Source: Sphingobacterium sp. UT-1RO-CII-1 (GTDB taxonomy: Bacteria; Bacteroidota; Bacteroidia; Sphingobacteriales; Sphingobacteriaceae). Taken from it: a DNA stretch of 64,000 nt. The position numbers were made by a program, and so were the translations under genes. Below are positions 57,310 through 64,000 of this stretch, one piece after another (the first letter of the stretch is position 1; every line of letters begins with the position of its first letter). The stretch spans positions 399,167 to 463,166 of the forward strand of contig NZ_JAPPVJ010000005.1 in the NCBI RefSeq assembly GCF_026711005.1, read 5' to 3'. Below the pieces are notes generated by a model that saw nothing but the letters and a program-made list of their open reading frames with translations, ran no database searches and had not been told where the DNA came from.

Positions 57310-59421
57310 TTATTTTGCTTCTGCCTTGATATCTACTCCCAAACGTTGCAGATAAGCGATCATTGCTATAATCTCCCTGTCAGACGTCACACTGACCTGG
57401 TTATCTGTCAAGTCCTTAGTAATCTCAGCAGCTTGCTTCTCTGCATCTGCAACAGCATTCTGAATCTCAGCATCCGAATAAGGAACGCCTAACATACGCA
57501 TTGCCTTCATCTTATCAACCAATAAAGTATAGTCGATCTGCTGCTCAATTAACCATGGGTAAGCCGGCATAATACTTCCCGGTGAAGTAATCGTAGGATC
57601 CAACATATGATCAAAATGCCATTTGTGTGGGTATTTATTTCCCAACCTGTGCAAGTCAGGCCCAGTACGCTTCGACCCCCAAAGGAACGGATGATCATAA
57701 ACAAATTCGCCAGCCTTGCTATACTCTCCGTAACGTGCTGTTTCCGAACGGAAAGGTCGTACAGTTTGCGTATGACAGTTCACACAGCCTTCTCTGATAT
57801 ATAAATCACGTCCCTGCAATTCTAAAGCAGTATATGGCTTAACTGACGCAATCTTAGGGATATTATCTTCTATGGTAAATGTTGGTACCATTTGAACAAT
57901 ACCACCGATTAAAATCGTAATTAAAGCCAATACTAAAAATAGAACGGGCTTACGCTCTAAGCGACGGTGTTTAGTAGGTTCCATAACAGTTAACGGCTGT
58001 AGAGCAGGCGCTTCAGCAGCCTCATTAGCCAATAACTTACCTGACTTCATCGTTTTAGCTAGGTTATAAATCATCAAGATAAAACCTGACAGATACAAGG
58101 CACCACCTAAAGCACGCATCATGTGCATAGGCAAGATCTCCAACGTAGTCGCTAAGAAGTTAGGGTACTTTAAAACTCCCTCAGGGGTAAATTCTTTCCA
58201 CATTAGTCCCTGTACAACAGCTGCCCAATACATTGGAACTGCCCAAAACAGAATACCTAATGTACCGATCCAAAAGTGCATATTAGCAAGCTTTTTCGAG
58301 TACAATTCTGTTCTATATAATATAGGTATCAAATAATACAGAACAGCAAAGGTCATAAAACCGTTCCAGCCTAAAGCCCCAACGTGTACGTGAGCAGGAA
58401 TCCAGTCTGTAAAGTGGGCAATAGCGTTAACCTGCTTTAACGAAAGCATAGGTCCTTCAAAAGTTGCCATACCATAACTCGTTAATGCCACAAGCATTAA
58501 CTTAAGTGTAGGCTCTGTACGCACTTTATCCCAAGCCCCCCGTAAAGTCAATAGTCCGTTAATCATACCTCCCCAACTCGGAGCAATTAACATTAGAGAG
58601 AACACGACCCCCAGAGATTGTACCCATGAAGGCAAAGACGTATATAATAAATGGTGAGGCCCTGCCCAGATATAAATAAATATTAAAGACCAAAAGTGTA
58701 AAATACTTAGTTTATAGGAGTATACAGGACGATTTGCCATTTTTGGCAAGAAATAATACATCATCCCTAAAAAAGGAGTCGTCAAAAAGAACGCCACCGC
58801 ATTATGTCCATACCACCATTGCACCAAAGCATCCTGAACACCAGCATACACATAATAACTTTTCCACATACTCACAGGCAACTGTATCGAATTCACAATA
58901 TGCAATACTGCAACAGTTACGAAAGTGGCTATATAAAACCAAACAGCAACATACATATGTCGCTCTCTGCGTTTTATGATAGTACCAAACATGTTGACAC
59001 CAAAAGTAACCCAAATAACAGCAATAGCTATATCAATAGGCCATTCCATTTCTGCATATTCATGCGATGTTGTCAAGCCCAGTGGTAGAGTAATAGCTGC
59101 AGCGACAATAATTAATTGCCATCCCCAGAAGTGAATTTTACTCAGTACATCACTAAACATACGCGCCTTAAGAACACGCTGTAAAGAATAATATACACCC
59201 ATAAAAATTGCGTTACCCACAAAAGCAAAAATAATTGCATTCGTGTGTATTGGACGAACCCGACCAAAGGTTGTATACTGGGTCAAAAAGTTCATCTCCG
59301 GCCAGATTAATTGAGTAGCTATCAATAACCCGATAGACATTCCAACCAACCCCCAAACGATTGTTGCGATACCGAAATCACGCACAATCTTGTTGTCGTA
59401 ATTAAATTGCTCTAACTGCAT
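57310..59421 (-). CDS. ccoNO: CcoN-CcoO fusion, cbb3-type cytochrome oxidase
   Basis: The 703-residue protein joins two subunits. Residues 1-480 are the heme-copper catalytic subunit CcoN, with many membrane helices and the histidine-bearing PIHTNAIIFAFVGNAIF, WWYGHNAVAFFLT and GPHHLLYTSLPSW segments. Residues 490-703 are CcoO: GRDLYIREGCVNCHTQ with the heme site CVNCH (546-550) and the SIMPAYPWL methionine ligand region. In most bacteria these are separate genes. The enzyme reduces oxygen with high affinity, supporting microaerobic respiration. It is the first gene of the cco operon, and a symmetric site lies 79 bases upstream. Confidence 0.95.
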   Translation of the reverse strand: MQLEQFNYDNKIVRDFGIATIVWGLVGMSIGLLIATQLIWPEMNFLTQYTTFGRVRPIHTNAIIFAFVGNAIFMGVYYSLQRVLKARMFSDVLSKIHFWGWQLIIVAAAITLPLGLTTSHEYAEMEWPIDIAIAVIWVTFGVNMFGTIIKRRERHMYVAVWFYIATFVTVAVLHIVNSIQLPVSMWKSYYVYAGVQDALVQWWYGHNAVAFFLTTPFLGMMYYFLPKMANRPVYSYKLSILHFWSLIFIYIWAGPHHLLYTSLPSWVQSLGVVFSLMLIAPSWGGMINGLLTLRGAWDKVRTEPTLKLMLVALTSYGMATFEGPMLSLKQVNAIAHFTDWIPAHVHVGALGWNGFMTFAVLYYLIPILYRTELYSKKLANMHFWIGTLGILFWAVPMYWAAVVQGLMWKEFTPEGVLKYPNFLATTLEILPMHMMRALGGALYLSGFILMIYNLAKTMKSGKLLANEAAEAPALQPLTVMEPTKHRRLERKPVLFLVLALITILIGGIVQMVPTFTIEDNIPKIASVKPYTALELQGRDLYIREGCVNCHTQTVRPFRSETARYGEYSKAGEFVYDHPFLWGSKRTGPDLHRLGNKYPHKWHFDHMLDPTITSPGSIMPAYPWLIEQQIDYTLLVDKMKAMRMLGVPYSDAEIQNAVADAEKQAAEITKDLTDNQVSVTSDREIIAMIAYLQRLGVDIKAEAK

Positions 59422-59499
59422 ATCATATTGTTGATTATTTCAGCAGTAAAAATAGAGTATTTTTTATGACATTCTAATGATACATATTTTTTAAAAAAA

Positions 59500-59511
59500 T
59501 GACTAAAGTCA
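59500..59511. promoter_or_regulatory. CRP/FNR-like symmetric site upstream of ccoNO
   Basis: TGACTAAAGTCA is a perfect palindrome of the form TGAC-N4-GTCA, the core shape bound by CRP/FNR-family regulators, and lies 79 bases upstream of the ccoNO ATG. The oxygen-controlled nature of cbb3 oxidases fits this. No regulator gene is nearby and no -7 box could be placed. Confidence 0.45.
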
Positions 59512-59575
59512 CAAAATGAGAATTAGCAAATCAATATTAACTTATAATCAACTACTTAGCTATTTTTTTACACAA

Positions 59576-59608
59576 AAAAAAGAGGCTTCTTTTAGAAACC
59601 TCTTTTTT
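59576..59608 (-). terminator. Intrinsic terminator of the lytic transglycosylase gene
   Basis: Fourteen-base arms (AAAAAAGAGGCTTC and GAAACCTCTTTTTT) pair with one wobble around a 5-base loop; a T run follows on the - strand. Confidence 0.8.
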
Positions 59609-59625
59609 ATATAAAACTCACTCTG

Positions 59626-60432
59626 TTACAATAAGTTGCTTTCAAAGCTGTTTTGGTACTTATCATCAAGTTGAGCAAACCGCTTATATCCAAACTTATT
59701 AGGATTTTCAATAACCTGCTTCACCGATACTAACTTATATACATAAGCAGCAGTCTCTTTATTAAGACGTAAGCTATAATAATCATTAGTACCTTGTCTG
59801 CGAATAGATCCTTTCAAACTTCCACCACCAACATTATAAGCAGCAGCAGCCAAAGTCCAATCGCCAAACTGATCATACAAACTATTCAAATAACGAGCAG
59901 CAGCATGCGTTGATTTGACTAAGTCTTTACGCTCATCAACTTCGGCATTCACCTTTAATCCATAAAGACGTGCTGTTGCAGGCATAAACTGCCAATATCC
60001 ACCAGCTCCTTTATGAGATACAATCCTAGGGTTCATGTCACTTTCTATAAGTGGCACATACTTAAAGTCCTCAGGTATACCGTATGATTTTAAAATTTTC
60101 GCAATCTCAGGCAAGTGCTTGGCAGCCTTCTGATGTAAATCATATGATTGTTGATTACGAAATGAAAATTTTGCTAAATAATGTTCAAACTTAGTTTCAA
60201 CAGCAGGAATGTTCAAAGGAACTTTCACATTAGCAAACTTAACAGAACTATAATAAGCTCTTTTTTGATTTTCCGGAGACATAGCTATCTCCCTTTTCTT
60301 TTTCACGATCTGCTCCAGCAAAGCTTCCCTTACAGGGTCATTACCGGAATCTGCATGAGCGTCGGAGTGTATATTGCCGACCAACATAGTTGACAATACC
60401 ACACTACAACAAAGTAGTTTTTTTCTATTCAT
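59626..60432 (-). CDS. Lytic murein transglycosylase, SLT domain (MltD-like)
   Basis: The 268-residue protein has a signal peptide (about 1-27, ending AHADS) and an SLT lysozyme-like catalytic domain. The catalytic glutamate is in the YVPLIESDMNP segment, followed by GAGGYWQFMPATARLYGL and the AAYNVGGG segment. It cleaves peptidoglycan glycan strands to 1,6-anhydro products in the periplasm. No LysM domain is visible, so it is shorter than E. coli MltD. Confidence 0.9.
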   Translation of the reverse strand: MNRKKLLCCSVVLSTMLVGNIHSDAHADSGNDPVREALLEQIVKKKREIAMSPENQKRAYYSSVKFANVKVPLNIPAVETKFEHYLAKFSFRNQQSYDLHQKAAKHLPEIAKILKSYGIPEDFKYVPLIESDMNPRIVSHKGAGGYWQFMPATARLYGLKVNAEVDERKDLVKSTHAAARYLNSLYDQFGDWTLAAAAYNVGGGSLKGSIRRQGTNDYYSLRLNKETAAYVYKLVSVKQVIENPNKFGYKRFAQLDDKYQNSFESNLL

Positions 60433-60662
60433 TAAATCCCTTACTGCTATCTATCCACGAAAAAAAGCAAAAATTAAATTACTTAAAATCGATCAAAAAT
60501 AGCTTGGTCAAATTTTCAGGGAACAAAAGTACCAATTATTAGACTACCTTCCAAATAGTTAGGAAATCCCGAGACTCTATAAACAGAAAACAGACAGATT
60601 ATCAGTAGATTACAACAAAAAGCACTTCGTAACATTTTTTTCCTACAACCAAATATAAGTTG

Positions 60663-60670
60663 TACCTTTG
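60663..60670 (+). promoter_or_regulatory. -7 box candidate of rluB
   Basis: TACCTTTG fits TAnnTTTG and lies 21 bases before the ATG at 60692. No clear -33 partner is seen. Confidence 0.4.
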
Positions 60671-60691
60671 TAGCTTAATTAAAATAAAATC

Positions 60692-62053
60692 ATGCCATTC
60701 AAAAATAGACGGAACAGTCGTGATGACAACTCCAAAAAAGATAGAAGTAACTCAGAAAACTTCAAGTCAAAGAGTGGTCGAAGTCAGCAACAATCTTCTT
60801 CTAGAGGTGCTTTTGGAAAACCTAGTTTTGACAAAAGAGATGACAGAGGCTCTTTTAACAAATCAGATAGAGACAGAAGCGCAGGCGAACGCTCTTTCAA
60901 CAGATCGGACAGAGGTAGAAACACAGGCGAACGCTCTTTCAATAGATCGGACAGAGACAGAGACACAGGCGAACGCTCTTTCAACAGATCGGACAGAGAC
61001 AGAAACACGGGCGAACGCTCTTTCAACAGATCGGACAGAGACAGAAACACGGGCGAACGCTCTTTCAACAGATCAGACAGAGATAGAAACGCAGGCGAAC
61101 GCTCTTTCAATAGATCGGACAGAGACAGAAACACAGGCGAACGCTCTTTCAATAGATCAGATAGAGACAGAAACACAGGCGAGCGCTCTTTCAATAGATC
61201 GGACAGAGACAGAAACAAAGGCGAACGCTCTTTCAACAGATCAGATAGAGATAGAAACACAGGCGAACGCTCTTTCGACAAAGGTGGTAAAAGATCATTC
61301 CCTAAGAAAAATAATACTTTTAAAGAAGTAGCCGATGACGGTTTAATCCGCTTAAATAGATACATTGCTAATTCAGGCGTATGTTCTCGTCGTAAAGCTG
61401 ATGAACTCATAGAATCCGGTGTAGTAACGGTGAATGGCATTGCTGTAACGGAATTAGGCACTAAAGTTGATCCCGCAAAGGACGAAGTACGCTATAACGG
61501 AGAACGTCTCAAACGTGAAAAAATGGTTTATGTCCTATTAAATAAACCAAAAGACTACATCACAACAACAGATGACCCGCAAGAGCGCAAAACAGTAATG
61601 CACCTGGTAGAAAAAGCAACTAAAGAACGTATTTATCCAATAGGACGCTTAGACAGAAATACTACAGGTTTACTATTATTGACAAACGACGGCGGATTAG
61701 CTGAAAAGCTATCACATCCAAGAAATAATATTAGCAAAATATACAACGTAGAGTTAAATAAAAGTTTAACACAAGGCGACTTTAATAAAATACAATTCGG
61801 TTTAGAACTTGAAGATGGTTTTGTAAAACCTGATGATTTAAGCTATGTACAAGGAGCAAGTAAGCGTGAAGTAGGCATACAGATACATTCTGGAAAAAAC
61901 AGGATTGTACGCCGTATATTTGAGTCTCTAGGCTACGACGTTGTAAAACTAGATCGTGTGGTTTATGCAAACCTCACCAAAAAAGATTTACCACGGGGTC
62001 GCTGGAGATATCTCGAAGAACGTGAACTCGTACAACTAAAACATTTCATATAA
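60692..62053 (+). CDS. rluB: RluB/RsuA-family pseudouridine synthase with N-terminal repeats
   Basis: The 453-residue protein has an S4 RNA-binding domain (about 214-260; LNRYIANSGVCSRRKADEL) and a pseudouridine synthase domain with the catalytic aspartate in GRLDRNTTGLLLLTN. It modifies a uridine in ribosomal RNA. The first 200 residues are a charged, disordered extension, with nine copies of a 14-residue unit GERSFNRSDRDRNT (65-190) and a tenth partial copy. The usual RluB is about 250-300 residues, so the extension is the oddity. Other strands and frames stay open through the repeat, which is an effect of its period and not of extra genes. Confidence 0.9.
   Translation: MPFKNRRNSRDDNSKKDRSNSENFKSKSGRSQQQSSSRGAFGKPSFDKRDDRGSFNKSDRDRSAGERSFNRSDRGRNTGERSFNRSDRDRDTGERSFNRSDRDRNTGERSFNRSDRDRNTGERSFNRSDRDRNAGERSFNRSDRDRNTGERSFNRSDRDRNTGERSFNRSDRDRNKGERSFNRSDRDRNTGERSFDKGGKRSFPKKNNTFKEVADDGLIRLNRYIANSGVCSRRKADELIESGVVTVNGIAVTELGTKVDPAKDEVRYNGERLKREKMVYVLLNKPKDYITTTDDPQERKTVMHLVEKATKERIYPIGRLDRNTTGLLLLTNDGGLAEKLSHPRNNISKIYNVELNKSLTQGDFNKIQFGLELEDGFVKPDDLSYVQGASKREVGIQIHSGKNRIVRRIFESLGYDVVKLDRVVYANLTKKDLPRGRWRYLEERELVQLKHFI
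60884..61290 (+). repeat. 42-bp tandem repeat in rluB, nine full units plus a partial unit
   Basis: Each 42-bp unit begins GGCGAACGCTCTTTCAAC and encodes 14 residues. Nine complete units (60884-61261) are followed by a partial unit to about 61290. Bases vary at few positions, mostly third positions and the last codon (T, A, K). The near identity suggests recent duplication, and copy number may vary between strains. Confidence 0.95.
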
Positions 62054-62057
62054 ATAG

Positions 62058-62083
62058 TAAAAGGTGCTTTATAGCACCTTTTA
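62058..62083 (+). terminator. Intrinsic terminator of rluB
   Basis: TAAAAGGTGCT and AGCACCTTTTA pair perfectly around a 4-base TTAT loop, just past the rluB stop. Confidence 0.85.
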
Positions 62084-62169
62084 TCATAAAAAACGAAAAC
62101 CACAGTACGCAAAAACATTTCTACTTTACGAGAACATGATAATTTAGTACTTTAGTAAAAAAACTAAAA

Positions 62170-62637
62170 ATGACAGATCCGAAAACACTTACATCCGTTG
62201 CAGAATTTCACAAAACATTTCAACATCCAATTTTAGAAAAACCGGCAATACCTTCAGCGGAACGCTGTGCACTACGCGTCTCATTAATAGCAGAAGAGCT
62301 CAAAGAACTTCAAGAAGCCATCGCAGACAACGATTTGATAGAAATTGCCGATGCATTATGTGATATACAATATGTATTATCAGGAGCAGTACTGGAATTC
62401 GGTTTTAAAGACAAATTTAATGCGCTTTTCGAAGAAGTACAACGCTCTAACATGAGTAAAGCATGTAAAAATGAAGAAGAAGCAATTGCTACCCAAGAAC
62501 ATTACCGCAAGAAAGGTGTAGAATCATACTATAAAGAAGTAGACGGTTTATTCTTAGTTTTTCGCCAAGAAGATAATAAGACATTAAAGTCTATCAATTA
62601 TTCGCCGGCAAACTTAAAAGATATCATAGAGAAATAA
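62170..62637 (+). CDS. MazG-like NTP pyrophosphohydrolase-family protein
   Basis: The 155-residue all-helical protein has the EELKELQEAI and EIADALCDIQYV pair typical of all-alpha NTP pyrophosphohydrolases (MazG, HisE, dCTPase types), with acidic residues that bind Mg2+. It may hydrolyse nucleotides for housecleaning; the substrate is not known. A distinct C-terminal tail (VESYYKEVDGLFLVFRQ) is unlike classical MazG. It is a single gene with a terminator. Confidence 0.8.
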   Translation: MTDPKTLTSVAEFHKTFQHPILEKPAIPSAERCALRVSLIAEELKELQEAIADNDLIEIADALCDIQYVLSGAVLEFGFKDKFNALFEEVQRSNMSKACKNEEEAIATQEHYRKKGVESYYKEVDGLFLVFRQEDNKTLKSINYSPANLKDIIEK

Positions 62638-62656
62638 CATATATTATATCTACAAT

Positions 62657-62688
62657 AAAAAAGGTCTGTTGTTACACAGACCTTTTTT
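62657..62688. terminator. Bidirectional terminator between MazG-like and radical SAM genes
   Basis: AAAAAAGGTCTGT and ACAGACCTTTTTT are perfect complements around a 6-base loop; A and T runs on the two sides allow it to act in both directions. Confidence 0.88.
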
Positions 62689-62709
62689 TATTAACTAAAA
62701 TATGTAAAC

Positions 62710-63666
62710 TTATACAATATCAGGCTGATAAGCAGACCCCTGACGCACGCCCCTAGCCTCTAAGCCTTTATCTATATACGTTTGAATTCCTGATTTAGGC
62801 CATCCCCATTCCGGCGCTATCAGCAGCTCCCGATCAGCAATACCAAAAACACGCTGAATAATAATATCTGGACGGAGCAAAGGAATAAACTTACTTAAAA
62901 ACTCCGTATACTCCTCCATACTGAATAGTTTAAAAGGCTCTTTCTTATAGCGAACTCCCATAATAGAACCTTCTACAATATGCAAATGATGTAATTTTAC
63001 AAACTTGATATGTGCCTGCTTATTGATCTCATTAGCATAAGCTAACATCATCTCTTCTGTTTCCCATGGAAAACCAAAGATAGTATGTACACAGATCTCC
63101 AAAGGTGAGTTTTTCAACATTTCCATGATGTCCAAAAACTCTTGGTGAGAACACCCTCTATTGATCTGGTTCAATGTATCATCATATATAGACTCCATGC
63201 CCATTTCTAGGTCTACATCTAACCTATCGGTGTAAGATTCCAATAAAGCTATCTTTTCAAAATCCAAACAATCGGGCCGCGTACCAACAGACAACCCTAA
63301 GGTATTCTCAGGATCAATACTTAATGCTTCATCATACATCATCTTTAATAGATGCGCAGGAGCATAAGTATTTGTATTAGGCTGAAAGTAAATGATAAAC
63401 TTTTCTGCCCCATAAGATTTACGTGCTCTTTCAATACCATTCAATACCTGTTCACGTATAGACGGGATCTTACGTGCTGTATCGGGTGTAAAAGAATCTA
63501 CGTTACAATAAGTACATCCACCATAACCTTTTGTACCATCACGGTTCGGGCAGGTAAAGTTGCCGTCTACAATAACTTTAAAAACTTTCTGCCCGTTATA
63601 TTTTTCCTTCAAATATGCGCCATAATGATTATATGGCTTTATTCCTTGATCTAATAATGTACCCAT
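62710..63666 (-). CDS. Radical SAM protein, TIGR01212/YhcC family
   Basis: The 318-residue protein is a radical SAM enzyme of the TIGR01212 type. The cluster-binding cysteines are in CPNRDGTKGYGGCTYC, with an 11-residue gap before the CxxC, and the nearby FIIYFQPNTNTYAP and GLSVGTRPDCLD segments follow. The reaction is not established for this family. I start at the ATG at 63666; a longer frame adds 17 hydrophobic residues. A TATCTTTG box sits just 8-15 bases upstream of that ATG, so the mRNA may be almost leaderless. Confidence 0.88.
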   Translation of the reverse strand: MGTLLDQGIKPYNHYGAYLKEKYNGQKVFKVIVDGNFTCPNRDGTKGYGGCTYCNVDSFTPDTARKIPSIREQVLNGIERARKSYGAEKFIIYFQPNTNTYAPAHLLKMMYDEALSIDPENTLGLSVGTRPDCLDFEKIALLESYTDRLDVDLEMGMESIYDDTLNQINRGCSHQEFLDIMEMLKNSPLEICVHTIFGFPWETEEMMLAYANEINKQAHIKFVKLHHLHIVEGSIMGVRYKKEPFKLFSMEEYTEFLSKFIPLLRPDIIIQRVFGIADRELLIAPEWGWPKSGIQTYIDKGLEARGVRQGSAYQPDIV

Positions 63667-63673
63667 TCTAATG

Positions 63674-63681
63674 CAAAGATA
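63674..63681 (-). promoter_or_regulatory. Perfect TATCTTTG -7 box before the radical SAM gene
   Basis: On the - strand TATCTTTG is an exact Bacteroidota -7 consensus, seven bases before the ATG at 63666. Transcription would start within a few bases of the start codon. Confidence 0.5.
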
Positions 63682-63900
63682 CCTAAAAAACAAAATGTTT
63701 ATGGTTTTTATAAACATTTAGATTTAAATTATAAAAAATATAAAAGCCACACCTTATATAGTTTCGACTTGTAAAACATTTTTAAAAGCACTTTATCAAA
63801 CTAACAGGTCGAAAGGCAATCTGACAAAGTAAAAGATTGGGGAATCTACAGCTCAGTACGCGAAGCTGACAACGGTTTAATAAAAACGCTATAACACAAA

Positions 63901-63929
63901 AAAGCCCTTGCTGATCTAGCAAAGGCTTT
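63901..63929 (-). terminator. Terminator of the rRNA operon
   Basis: AAAGCCCTTGCT and AGCAAAGGCTTT pair over 12 positions with one wobble and a 5-base loop, and a T run follows on the - strand. It lies 13 bases past the 5S rRNA 3' end. Confidence 0.85.
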
Positions 63930-63942
63930 CTGTATAAAATTA

Positions 63943-64000
63943 GGCACCGACCTACTCTCCCACCTGTTACGGCAATACCATCGGCTCTGGCGGGCTTGAC
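63943..64000 (-). rRNA. rrf: 5S rRNA, 3' half (runs off right edge)
   Basis: On the - strand the last 58 bases read through GTCAAGCCCGCCAGAGCCGA and end in GGTGGGAGAGTAGGTCGGTG plus CC, the conserved 3' portion of bacterial 5S rRNA. The rest lies beyond the window, and an rRNA operon must continue to the right. A terminator follows it. Confidence 0.9.

Noticed and set aside
60660..61461. Two long frames through the rluB repeat (one + strand, one - strand)
   Set aside because: Both are products of the 42-bp period, which keeps other frames open. They have highly repetitive low-complexity sequence and no known domain, and the rluB frame contains recognised S4 and synthase domains.
1..64000. 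CRISPR array, transposon, integrase or prophage
   Set aside because: No spaced repeat set, transposase, integrase, terminal inverted repeats or phage structural genes were seen anywhere in the window.

Overview
This window looks like chromosomal DNA from a member of the Bacteroidota, most likely a Sphingobacteriaceae-like organism. The case is inference from gene content and signals: a fused CcoN/CcoO cbb3 oxidase gene, large MG2/plug-type surface proteins, a NodT-family efflux system, an extracytoplasmic-type sigma factor, AT-rich intergenic DNA, and promoter boxes of the TAnnTTTG class used by this phylum. No phage, transposon, integrase, CRISPR array or toxin-antitoxin pair was seen. Almost all genes are housekeeping or core accessory genes.

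Layout: (1) 1-7.9 kb: 5' part of a PEP carboxylase gene, a FUSC-type membrane protein followed by a YpdA-type reductase, a TetR regulator with a candidate operator, murB, a sigma factor, a cytochrome b5-like protein and a PfkB kinase. (2) 7.9-11 kb: tRNA-Asn, a copper chaperone and a copper P-type ATPase. (3) 11-19.7 kb: the most accessory-looking part, with two long gene-poor stretches, a 10-bp tandem repeat, an MG2-type surface protein, a lipocalin-like lipoprotein, a solitary 1239-residue RecQ-like helicase with unrecognised flanking domains, and a second identical tRNA-Asn gene. (4) 19.8-31 kb: mgtE, a metallopeptidase/propeller/barrel protein, pgk, sppA, an HPt protein, pssA and rho. (5) 31.5-43 kb: two BadF-type sugar kinase paralogues, an MBL hydrolase, a YbaB protein, thymidine kinase, a secreted glutathione peroxidase, an M61 peptidase, an outer-membrane protein, acyl-CoA synthetase and a BrkB-type protein. 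(6) 43-53.5 kb: a second MG2 protein with a plug-like domain, cardiolipin synthase and a complete RND efflux operon. (7) 53.6-59.4 kb: the cbb3 oxidase operon ccoNO-ccoQ-ccoP-ccoG-fixH-safE. (8) 59.6-64 kb: lytic transglycosylase, a pseudouridine synthase with a 14-residue repeat, a MazG-like protein, a radical SAM protein and the 3' part of a 5S rRNA gene, which shows that an rRNA operon enters from the right.

Most gene ends are closed by long, nearly perfect hairpins, many of which serve two convergent genes. The least explained signals are a roughly 55-bp promoter/leader module found in front of three genes (pgk, the 332-residue protein and the outer-membrane protein), one copy of which leads into a 7-codon ORF; the solitary helicase; and a hairpin that buries the GTG start of the cytochrome b5-like gene. 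No complete novel system could be proven from sequence alone.
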